NCBI GenBank assembly: GCA_002682825.1
Contig: NOKP01000002.1
Location: 4,508,309 to 4,572,308 of the forward strand
Direction: 5' to 3'
Origin: Neonectria sp. B-13
Taxonomy: Eukaryota > Ascomycota > Sordariomycetes > Hypocreales > Nectriaceae
Length of the DNA: 64,000 bases
Part shown: piece after piece, positions 1 to 10,327 of the stretch
Layout of the letters: the number at the start of each line of letters is the position of its first letter
Numbering within the stretch: the first letter of the stretch is position 1
Made by a program: the position numbers and the translations under genes
The notes under the pieces: model-generated
Databases searched by the model: none
What the model saw: the letters and a program-made list of their open reading frames with translations, nothing else
Told to the model about the DNA's origin: nothing

Positions 1-1
1 T

Positions 2-136
2 ACAGTTAAGCAGCTGATTTTACTAAAAAGCTGGAATAAGAGCTTTAATGACCTTAGGAAGGAAGAGGAAGAGGGAAATAGGGAAGAAATTGAAGAGGAA
101 GTTGAAGAAAATATAGAGGAAATTGAGTCAGATTAG
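2..136 (+). pseudogene. 3' end of a glutamate-rich transposon-type reading frame
   Basis: An uninterrupted frame enters from outside the window and stops at TAG 134-136. It gives 44 residues ending in a strongly acidic tail rich in Glu with a terminal Ser-Asp. An open acidic tail inside otherwise stop-ridden DNA suggests the C-terminus of a transposase-like or other mobile-element protein, but the family cannot be recognised from so little. Chance openness is possible because GAA/GAG runs contain no stop codons in this frame. Confidence 0.3.
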
Positions 137-552
137 TATTTCCTTTTAGTTATATTTCCTATCTATTATTTCTAATTTAATTAAAGCTTATTAGCCTTTT
201 GATAGTACCTTTTCTAATTATTAATAAGCTAATAGCTACTAAAAGGTATTAGTATTAGTATTACCTAAAAGCATAATCTAATCTTAGTTATCTATTTCTT
301 ATAAGCTTATATATTTTCTTTAAGCTTATATTCTCTTTTTGTTATAAAGCTAGGTATTAGGTATAAAAGTAAGTATTATAAGGTAAATAAGTATAACAAT
401 AAAGATAAAAGATACTAATAATAGTAGTTAGTATTAGTAGTATCTAAATGCTTAATCCAATCTTAGTTATCTACTTTCTAGAAGTAAATATAGCTATTTT
501 CCTATTTTATGCCTAAATGAGTAATTAGTACATTTTGTACTAATATACTAAA

Positions 553-733
553 AAGTTACTTAGTACAAATACTAAGTAAATACTAATTTTAACTAGTACA
601 TACTAATTCCGTACTAATCTAAATTAGTATTTACTTAGTACAGCTAATACTAAGTAATTACTAATTGGAATTAGTACGGACTAACTAATTACTAGTCAAA
701 TTAGTATTTACTAAGTCCGTACTAAGTAATTTC
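553..733. repeat. Imperfect inverted-repeat (MITE-like) element
   Basis: The first about 65 bases (from GTTACTTAGTAC at 555) match the reverse complement of the last about 65 (which read GTCCGTACTAAGTAAT toward the right end) with a few mismatches. The unit would fold into a long hairpin. It is dense in TTAGTA, TACTAA and CCGTACTAA words. It directly abuts the truncated element A fragment to its right. The family is not recognised and no target-site duplication could be fixed. Confidence 0.5.
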
Positions 734-742
734 ACAACCCTG

Positions 743-1505
743 GTTATTATACTTTAGACTATTAATAAACCTTTTTTTTATATTAGTAGTATTATTATTC
801 CTTTCTAACTTTAAAACTAGCCCTTCTAAAAAGACTTATTCTATTATAATCTATTAGACTATTACTCTATTAAACTAGATTCTATCTTATAGTAGGATAT
901 AATAACTAAAGATTATTAATTAAACTAATTCCTTAGCCTTAAGGTATGAATTAGTTTTAATCTCTTTTATATCTTATAGATTAAACTTTTAAACTATAAT
1001 TTATAGCTTAGAAATAAGGCTTAGATCTACTTAAAATAGGCTATATAGGTTATATAAAAGCCTATAGGTATAGCTTAGTAAGGGCTTATTAAGCTATAGT
1101 ATAATTCAGAAGAAAGTAGTTATCTTTTATAATTAATTATATAGTTTTTATATTATATAGAAGGTTAAATAGAATATAAAGAGCTTAGAAAGTATAAAGC
1201 CTTATAGACTAAGCTTTTATCCTAAGGGATTTTAGCCTTTTCTAAGATCTAACTTTCTAAGGTTTAACTTTTCTAAAATCTAACTTTTCTAAGATTTAGC
1301 TTTTCTAAAATCTAGCTTTTTTAGCTAATTAGAGTAGTAAAACTTATACTTTAACTTTACAATAGAAACTTTTATCTTCTTAAGTTATTATTGCCTTAGG
1401 CTTAGGTATTAAGCCTATTATATTATTATCTTTTCTATTTTCTTTTATACTATTTATCCTTTAGTTCTTTCTCTAAGTATATACTACTAAGGACTATTAT
1501 ATCTA
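743..1505 (-). mobile_element. Element A, truncated copy
   Basis: The right end carries the standard element A terminus (reverse strand TTAGATATAATAGTCC) and the decayed 16-bp array around 1230-1320. The left third found in intact copies, corresponding to 7312-7595 of the copy at 7312, is missing. The break lies next to the inverted-repeat element at 553-733. It is heavily TA-mutated. Confidence 0.75.
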
Positions 1506-2049
1506 AATAATAGCTTCTATAACTTTAAGTACTTATAAAACTAGGATTAAGTCTTAGTTAATAGCTTTTTTTAGAATATTTATCTATATAGCTTTATTAC
1601 TTCTTAAAGGAATTACTATAAAGTCTATAGCTTAAATAGGAAATTTCTAAGCCTTTTATTTATAGATAGTTACTAATAGTATTATATAGTTAGCTACTCT
1701 AATTATAACTTATTAAATTAAGTTAAAAATATTTACTTTATTAAGAACTAAGAATTCTTATCTAAGAAATAGTTTAATACTAAGTTAAAGTATAACCTAA
1801 GTACTAATATAGACTTTAACTATTATTAATTTACTATTCTTAGTACTAAGTAGGAATAAAATAAAGTCTACTTATCTAAGAGTTTACTTAGATCTAATAC
1901 TATCTAATTATACTATCTTAAATAAGTCTAATTAGATATCTAAAAAGAACTTAAATATTTCCTTTCTTACTATTAAGTAAATAGTACCTAAGTTAATATA
2001 TATCTTTTATTAGTATTTTCTCTAGAATTTAATTATTATTTATACTTAT

Positions 2050-3148
2050 TTAGATATAATAGTCCTTAGTAGCACATACCTAAAGAAGGGGCTAAAGGTT
2101 AAACAGTATAAAAGAAAATAGAAAAAACAATAGTATAATAGGCTTAATACCCAAGCCTAAGGCAACAATGACTCAAGGAGATAAAAGTTTCTACTGTAAA
2201 GTTAAGGTATAAGTTTTACTGCCCCAATCAGCTAGAAAAGCTAGATCTTAGAAAAGCTAGATCTTAGAAAAGCCAGATCTTAGAAAAGCTAGATCTTGGA
2301 AAAGCTAGACCTTAGAAAAGCTAGATCTTGGAAAAGGCTAAAACCCCTTAGGATAAAAGCCCAGCTAACCTCTACACTTTCTAGGTTACCCCTTTGCATT
2401 CTATCTAACCTTCTATATAATACAAAGACTATACAACCAATTATATAAAATAACCTTCTAAATCATACTATAGCTCAGTAAGCCCTTACTAAGCTATACT
2501 TATAGGCTTTTATACAATCTATATAGCCTATTTTAAGTAGATCTAAGCCTTATTTCTAAGCTATAAATTATAGTTTAAAAGTCTAATCTATAAAATATAA
2601 AAGAGATTAAAACTAATTAATGCCTTAAGGCTAAGGAATTAGTCTAGTTAATAGTCTTTAGTTATTATATCTTACTATAAGATAGAATCTAGCCTAATAA
2701 AGTAATAGCTTAATAGATTATAATAGAATAGGTCTTTCTAGAAGGGCTAGCTTTAAAGCTAGAAAGGAATAATAATACTACTAATATAGAAAAGAGGTTT
2801 ATTAATAGTCTAAAGTATAATAACTATATCTTATAGGTTATATAGCTAATAAGTAATACTATAATAATCAACCTATAATCGAAGGAGTAATACATTAGAA
2901 AGCAAGAGAATCTAGTCATCTCTAACATTAGCTATAAAGTGTGGAGGGATTTGGCAGAGGGAGTTCTAGGAAGCCTAATGGTTGTTCCTAGTGTCAGTGG
3001 ACTGACGGTGGTAGAGGGGGCAAAAGTCAATAATTAGGTTCAAAATCCAAAGATCTATCCCTCTGTTAAACTTAAGCAAAGGAAATATATGATTTAGTGC
3101 AATTATGGATAAGTAGAAACAGTAGTCTAAACAGTAGTTTTAATAGTG
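2050..3148 (+). mobile_element. Element A, complete copy with 15-bp target duplication
   Basis: This is a 1099-bp copy starting TTAGATATAATAGTCC and ending AATAGTG. A perfect 15-bp direct repeat, ATTATTTATACTTAT, flanks it at 2035-2049 and 3149-3163. The termini are not inverted repeats of each other and there is no poly-A end. It contains six 16-bp tandem units at 2235-2330 and a G/C-richer right part, so it is less mutated than most copies. No coding frame is visible. Long variable duplications without terminal inverted repeats suggest target-primed retroposition, but this is inference. Confidence 0.85.
2235..2330 (+). repeat. 16-bp tandem array (6 units) in element A
   Basis: The unit is GAAAAGCTAGATCTTA, with single C/T or A/G changes between units. 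It contains the palindrome CTAGATCTTAG/AGATCT core. It is followed by GAAAAGG, where the array ends. Confidence 0.9.
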
Positions 3149-4020
3149 ATTATTTATACTTATATATATATATAAGTAGTAAAAAGGTTTAAACTTAATA
3201 CTATTTCTATTAAGATATACTTAATAATATTAATAGTTTTCTTAGAAATCTTATTATAATAAGTACAAAGTAATTAAATAGAGCTTTACTAAAAGGTATT
3301 AAGAATAAAGTAAATCTCTTTATATTAATAATCTATAGTTCTAAATTCTTAGATAAATCTATAAAAGTCTTTAGGTAATTTAACTATCTTTAGATTATTA
3401 TCTTTATCTAAGGTAAAAGTTATATTTTCCTTTTTATTTTTACTTTACTACTTTTTATCTAAGTTTTAAGTATTTTTACTAATAGTAATTAGTTCTTTTA
3501 CTTTCTTTTATATAAAATAATAACCTTTATAATTATCTAAGCTAATACTTTCTAATATATAGTATACTTAATTAGATTAATTGCTTTAATTAGTATTTAA
3601 CTTTCTATTATAATTCTATAGATAGAAAAGTAGTTTTTAGTCTTAGCTACTTAGTAATTAGTAGGTAAAAGATAAAGAAATAGATAATTACTAGTTATCT
3701 TAGGTAGCTTAAGATAATAATACGAAGACTATATTAGTCCTTTTAGATATCTAAGTATAAAGTTATAATCCTTAGAATAAAGATCTTAATAGAAAATTCC
3801 AATACTAGGACTATTAGAAAGTAGTTTTTATAATAGTTTCTTATAGTTCTTACTTTACTTATCTATTAATTATAGTACTTTTAGTTATATTAAATAGACT
3901 ACTATAATAGCTTATTATACTATTATAATTGCCTTAGTAAACTAAGTCTTTCTAACTACGAACTATAACTTAAGTATATAGATTTAGTATTATATTATTA
4001 TATTCCTCTATTTAGTCTTT

Positions 4021-4190
4021 TGTAAGAGTTAGAGTAATATACCCAACCTTCAATAGACCAATCAGCCATTAGACCAAAAGATCAACCAATTCAAGTAAGC
4101 TAGCATTACCTAAATTATATTATACAACTAGTTATAAGGCAGAGCACTAAGCACTTAGCCCTAGGCCAGCCTCTAGTGTATCTCCTTACA
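4021..4190. repeat. Left LTR of the miniature element
   Basis: This copy is 170 bp. Compared with the right LTR it carries extra A and T where the partner has G and C (for example CAGCCATTAG versus CAGCCGTTAG), so it is the more RIP-like of the two. Confidence 0.8.
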
Positions 4191-4548
4191 ATTATCCCCC
4201 TCTCTAAATAGTACATCCTAGGCTACTAATTTAATAGGCTTAGTATAACCCCTTCTAACTTAATAGGGCCTAGGTCCCCCTTCTACAACCAATTATACAA
4301 GGTCTCTACTATAGTAGCTAGGAATACAATGGCTATAGTCATACTTGTATGTTCACTATTAGAGAGCTTAATCCAGTCTCTGGACCAATTGAAGATAACT
4401 GCAATTGTTAACCCCTAGGACCAATTACAGCAGCAACTGCACATTGGCTGCCCTATAAGCCAGCAGCCTATTGCAATCACAAGGTTCAGAGGGGATTTGA
4501 ACCTATAACCTCCTGCATAGCTACTAACCTAATGCGTACTTGAATAAT

Positions 4549-4718
4549 TGTAAGAGTTGGGGTAATGTACCCAACCTTCAATAGACCAATCAGCCGTTAG
4601 ACCAAAAGATCAACCAATTCAAGTAAGCTAGCATTACCCGAATCATGCCATACAACTGGTTATAAGGCAGAGCGCTGAGTGCTTAGCCCCAGGCCGGCCT
4701 TTAGTGTATCTTCTTACA
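4549..4718. repeat. Right LTR of the miniature element
   Basis: This copy is 170 bp and the less mutated of the pair, retaining several CG dinucleotides lost in the left one. Confidence 0.8.
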
Positions 4719-4768
4719 CTTTTAATTTCTAAGAAGTCTTTAGATATAGTATTTTCTTATAGAAATAT

Positions 4769-5793
4769 TTAGATATAATAGTCCTTAGTAGTATATACCT
4801 AGAGAAAGGGCTAAAGATTAAATAGTATAAAAGAAAATAGAAAAAACAATAGTATAATAGACTTAATACTTAAGCCTAAGGTAATAATAACTTAAGAAGA
4901 TAAAAGTTTCTATTATAAAGTTAAGATATAAGTTTTATTGCTCTAATTAGCTAGAAAAGCTAGATCTTAGAAAAGCTAGATCTTAGAAAAGCTAGATCTT
5001 AGAAAAGTTAAATCTTAAAAAAGCTAAATTTTAGAAAAGGCTAAAACCCCTTAGGATAAAAGCTTAATTAATCTTTATACTTTTTAAATTACTTTTTTAT
5101 ATTCTATTTAACCTTTTATATAATATAATAATTATACTACTAATTATATAAAATAACTACTATTTAAATTATACTATAGTCTAATAAGCCTTTATTAAGC
5201 TATATATATAAGCTTTTATATAATCTATATAATAAATTAAAAGAATATTTAAGTCTTATTTCTATACTATAAATTATAACTTAAAAGTCTAATCTAAAGT
5301 ATATAAAATAGCTTATAATTAACTACTTTAGACCTAAGGAATTAATCTAATTAATAATCTTTAATTATAATATTCTATAATAAGAGAAAATATAACTTAA
5401 TATAATAATAATCTAATAGATTATAATAGAATAACTCTTTTTAGAAAGACTAGCTCTAAAGCTAGAAAAAAATAGTAATATTACTACTATAGAGAAGGAG
5501 TTCCTTAAGAAGCTATATAACCCTATCTATATCTTATAGATTATAAAGTTAATAGGTAATATTATTCTAATCAATCTATAGCTAAAGGAGTAATATATTA
5601 GAAACTAAGAGAATCTTACTATATAAAGGGATTTGATAGAGGGAGTTCTAGGAAGCTGGAGGGGGTAAAAGTTAATAATTAGGTTTAAAATCTAAAGATT
5701 TATCCTCTTATTAAGCTTAAGCAAAGGAAATATATAATTTAATGTAATTATAAATAAGTAGAAATAGTAGTTTAAATAGTAGTTTTAATAGTA
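4769..5793 (+). mobile_element. Element A, complete copy with 13-bp target duplication
   Basis: This 1025-bp copy has the standard start TTAGATATAATAGTCC and ends AATAGTA. It is flanked by CTTATAGAAATAT (4756-4768) and TTTATAGAAATAT (5794-5806), a 13-bp repeat with one C/T difference. It has about five decayed 16-bp units around 4954-5035 and is heavily TA-mutated. Confidence 0.8.
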
Positions 5794-6158
5794 TTTATAG
5801 AAATATATATTTAGCTTTTAATAGATTATCCTAAGAACTAGAATATTTATATAACTAGTTAGTTATACTTTATATTTAATCTAGAATACCTAACTATTAA
5901 AGTCTATTTAATTATAAATATTAATAATAGTAAACTTTTCTTTATTAAAGGCTTATTAAATAATCTCTAGCTATATTCTAAAATAGTATTAAAGTAGATT
6001 ATACTATAGATCTAATCCTTCTTTAAAGTCTTATAAGTTAGTTTATATTTCTTTAGTTAAATTATTAATATACTAACTAAGAGTATTATCTATTAAGAGT
6101 ATTAGTAAATATATAAAAAATAGAATATAATATTACTTTCTATATACTATATATTATT

Positions 6159-7204
6159 CACTATTAAAACTACTATTTAGACTACTATTTATATCTATCT
6201 ATAATTGCACTAAATTATATATTTCCTTTGCTTAAGCTTAATAGGAGAGTAGATCTTTGGATTTTAAACCTAATTATTAACTTTTACCCCCTCCAGCTTC
6301 CAACTCCCTCCACCAAATCCCTTTATACTTTATAGCTAATATTAAAGATAATCATAGGATTCCCTTAGTTTCTAATACATTATTCCTTTAACTATAGATT
6401 AATTAAAATAATATTATCTATTAACTATATAATCTATAGGGTAGAGATAAGGTTATATAGCTTCTTAAGGAACTCCTTCTTTATAATAGTAATATTATTA
6501 TTCCTTTCTAGCTTTAAAGCTAATCTTTCTAAAAAGAGCTATTCTATTGCAATTTATTAAGCTATTATTATATTAAGCTAGATTCTATCTTATAGTAGAA
6601 TATTATAATTAAAGACTATTAATTAAACTAATTTCTTAGGTCTAAAGCAATTAATTATAGGCTATTTTATATACTTTAGGCTAGACTTTTAAGCTATAAT
6701 TTATAATATAAAAATAAGGCTTGGATATTCTTTTAATTTAATATATAGGTTATATAAGAGCCTATATGTATAGCTTAGTAAGGGCTTACTAGGCTATAGT
6801 ATAATTTAGATAGTAGTTATCTTATACAATTAATAGTATAATTATTATATTATTTAAAAGATTGAATAGAATATAAAGAGCCTAAAAAGTATAAAGCCTT
6901 ATAGGCTAAGCTTTTATCCTAAGAGGTTTTAGCCTTTTTTAAGGTCTAGCTTTTCTAAGATCTAGCTTTTCTAAGATTTAGCTTTTTTAAGATCTAGCTT
7001 TTCTAAGATCTAGCTTTTCTAGCTAATTAGAGCAATAAAACTTATACCTTAACTTTATAGTAGAAACTTTTATCTCCTTAAGTTATTATTACTTTAGGCT
7101 TAAGTATTAAGCTTATTATACTATTGTTTTTTCTATTTTCTTTTATACTATTTAACCTTTAGCCTTTTCTTTAGGTATATACTACTAAGGACTATTATAT
7201 CTAA
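6159..7204 (-). mobile_element. Element A, complete reverse copy with 15-bp target duplication
   Basis: This 1046-bp copy lies in the opposite orientation to its left neighbour. A perfect 15-bp duplication, ATACTATATATTATT, is at 6144-6158 and 7205-7219. It contains about five 16-bp units around 6940-7020. Confidence 0.85.
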
Positions 7205-7311
7205 ATACTATATATTATTAAAGAGTATTAATAAAGTAAAAGTAACTTTATTAAATAATTATTTTTTAATTTTCCTTAATACTATTAAAGTTATTATTAT
7301 ATATTAATAAT

Positions 7312-8390
7312 TACTATTGAAACTACTGTTTAAACTACTATTTCTACTTATTTATGATTGTACTAAATAGTTATATGTTTCCTTTACTTAAGCTTAATAG
7401 GGGGATAGATCTTTGGATTTTGAACCTAATTATTGACTTTTGCCCCCTCCATAGAACTCCCTCTGCCAAATCCCTTCACACTTTATAGCCAATGTTAGAG
7501 ATAACCAGATTCTCTCACTTTCTAATGTATTACTCCTTTAGTTATAGATTAGTTATTATAGTATTACTTATTAGCTATATAACTCATAAGATATAGTCAT
7601 TATACTTTAGACTATTAATAAACCTTTTTTCTATATTAATAGTATTATTATTCCTTTCTAGCTTTAAAGCTAGCCCCTTTAGAAAGACCTATTCTATTAT
7701 AATCTACTAGGCTATTACTCTATTAGGCTAGATTCTATCTTATAGTAGGATATAATAACTAAAGACTATTAATTGGACTAATTCCTTAGCCTTAGGGTAT
7801 TAATTAGTTTTAATCTCTTTTATATCTTATAGGTTAAACTTTTAAATTGTAATTTATAGCTTAGAAATAAGGCTTAGATCTACTTAAAATAGACTATATA
7901 GGTTATATAAGAGCCTATAGGTATAGTTTAGTAAGGGCTTGCTGGGCTATAGTATGATTTAGAAGGTTATCTTATGTAATTAGTTGTATAATCTTTATGT
8001 TATATAGAAGGTTAGATAGAATGTAAAGGGGTAATCTAGAAAGTATAGAGCCTTATAGGCTAGGCTTTTATCCTAAGGGGTTTTAGCCTTTTCTAAGATC
8101 TAGCTTTTCTAAGGTCTAGCTTTTCTAAGATCTAGCTTTTCTAAGATCTAGCTTTTCTAAGATCTAGCTTTTCTAAGATTTAGCTTTTCTAAGATCTAGC
8201 TTTTCTAGCTGATTGAGGCAGTAAAACTTATACCTTAACTTTATAGTAGAAACTTTTATCTCCTTAAGTTATTATTACCTTAGGCTTAGGTATTAAGCCT
8301 ATTATATTATTGTTTTTTCTATTTTCTTTTATACTATTTAACCTTTAGCCCCTTCTCTAGGTATATACTACTAAGAACTATTATATCTAA
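7312..8390 (-). mobile_element. Element A, complete reverse copy with 13-bp target duplication
   Basis: This 1079-bp copy is flanked by a perfect 13-bp repeat, ATATATTAATAAT, at 7299-7311 and 8391-8403. It carries the longest tandem array, seven units at 8094-8205. It is moderately mutated and retains G-rich stretches (on the reverse strand) near its left end. Confidence 0.85.
8094..8205 (-). repeat. 16-bp tandem array (7 units) in element A
   Basis: This is the reverse-strand form of the unit (TAAGATCTAGCTTTTC on the plus strand). Seven consecutive units differ by single transitions. Confidence 0.9.
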
Positions 8391-8559
8391 ATATATTAAT
8401 AATAGTTAGAATTCTTTAATTTTATTAATATAAAACTAAAGTCTTTTACTATTTTACTCTTTTATAGCTTAAATAAATATAATAGTTATAGTTTATAATT
8501 ATTTAATAATTATAGTAATAAAAATTAACTATTTATAGTAATTTTAGCCTTAGTTAATA

Positions 8560-8890
8560 TCATTTAATAGATTAAGATAATACAATAGATAACATATAGC
8601 AGTTAATACAGTAAGATACTATACCTAGCACTATTAATCCCAATAACTTAAACACAGTAAGCTTTCCTAGTAATATAATTCACATTAATATTATACCTTA
8701 AGCCTATTTTTGCAACCCATCTAGGTCCCTCTCTCTAACCTTAATGTCCAATTCATGAAAAGCTTATCCTGAACCACAGTACATATAAATGACCTAGTTG
8801 TCTCTCGTTAAGCTGATAAGTCCAGCCAGCCTTCTTCCCTCTTTCTTAATACACTATAATATAGCATAATACAACCATAATGCATTCTAC
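8560..8890. other. Less-mutated island, possible LTR remnant
   Basis: The stretch is richer in C and G than its surroundings, with a TATA-like ACATATAAATGACC around 8782 and downstream CT-rich tracts (TCCCTCTTTCTTAATACAC). This arrangement resembles the U3-R-U5 part of an LTR, but no second copy lies in the window and no TG...CA boundary pair could be set. No open reading frame is present. Confidence 0.25.
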
Positions 8891-10327
8891 TATAAAAATT
8901 AACTATATTAGATCTTATAGTAAATAATTATTTAATAAGTCTAAATTATTATTTTTACCTTTAAAGCCTTATAGATCTAACTATAGCTATAAGTTATTAC
9001 CTTTTAAACTTATTTTATAATAGTAATTAAAGTTAATTGTTTTTATATTTCTTAAAAAGAACTATAAAAAGGGATTAAAAAAGGTTCTAACTTTAGACTT
9101 AAGTAATAATAATAAAAAGTATATAATTAATTAAAGATTATCTAATTACTTACTAGCTTTAATTAGTATTAATAAGAGTAGTTATTCTAGATCTATTCTA
9201 GTATTATACTATAGAAAAGTAAGTCCTAATATTTTACCTATAAAAGAAAAGCCTAAGAAGTCCCTAGGAATACTTTACTCTTCCTTAGAAATATATACTT
9301 TACTATTAAGAAGTTATATAATCTAATTAACTTTAGATTAAAGTTATTCTCTTACTACTTAATACTATAGGTCCTTTTACTAATACTAAAGATTTATTTA
9401 TACTCTTAGGTTATTATTTTAGTCTAAGTATAAAAAGTAAATAGCTTAAGTAAGTTTATATTATTATTTAATAACTTCTTTAAATAGGAATAAATACTTT
9501 AATCTATATTATTAATAATTCTTTAAAGCTTTCTATTCTTTTTCTTAATTCTTTATTTCTTATTATAAAGTATTCTTAATATTAATTATAAAGAGTATAT
9601 ATAATTACTAATTACTATTAAAACTACTATTTAAATTACTATTTCTACTTATCTATAATTATACTAAATAGTTATATATTTCCTTTACTTAAGCTTAATA
9701 GAAGGATAGATCTTTAGATTTTAAACCTAATTATTAACTTTTACTTTCTTTAGCTTTTAACTCTTTCTACTAAATCCCTCTATATAGCTTTATAACTAAT
9801 ATTAAAAATAACTATAATAGAATTCTCTTAGTTTCTAATGTATTACTCTTTTAATTATAGATTAATTAGAATAATATTATCTATTAATTATATAATCTAT
9901 AAGATATAAATAGGATTATATAGCTTCTTAAGGAACTTCTTTTCTATAATAGTAATATTATTATTCCTTTTTAGCTTTAGAGCTAGCCTTTTTAAAAAGA
10001 ACTATTCTATTATAATCTATTAAGTTATTATTATATTAAGTTATATTTCCTTTTATACTAGAATATTATAGCTAAAGATTATTAATTAGACTAATTCCTT
10101 AGGTTTAAAGTAATTAATTATAGACTATTTTATATATCTTAAGTTAGACTTTTAAGCTATAATTTATAGTATAGAAATAAAACTTAAATATTCTTTTAAT
10201 TTATTATATAAATTATATAAAAGCCTATATATATAGCTTAGTAAGAGCTTATTAAGCTATAGTATAATTTAAATAGTTATTTTATATAATTAATAGTATA
10301 GTTATTATATTATATAAAAGGTTAAAT

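Larger units (their letters stand above)
4021..4718. mobile_element. Miniature LTR element (TRIM-like)
   Basis: Two 170-bp direct repeats, each starting TGTAAGAGTT and ending in a CTTACA-type terminus, flank a 358-bp interior without an open reading frame. The TG...CA ends with the short inverted motif TGTAAG/CTTACA are typical of LTRs. A 4-bp duplication, CTTT, lies at 4017-4020 and 4719-4722. The total size of 698 bp and lack of coding capacity match terminal-repeat retrotransposons in miniature. On the reverse strand the interior contains GGTTCAAATCC, close to a tRNA B box. No convincing primer-binding site was found. Confidence 0.75.

Noticed and set aside
2050..8390. Element A as a terminal-inverted-repeat DNA transposon
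   Set aside because: The two ends (TTAGATATAATAG and, reversed, TACTATTGAAACT) do not pair, and 13-15 bp duplications are too long and variable for the common families.
2050..8390. Element A as a solo LTR
   Set aside because: LTR insertions give 4-6 bp duplications; here the repeats are 13-15 bp. A solo LTR cannot be fully excluded until other copies are examined.
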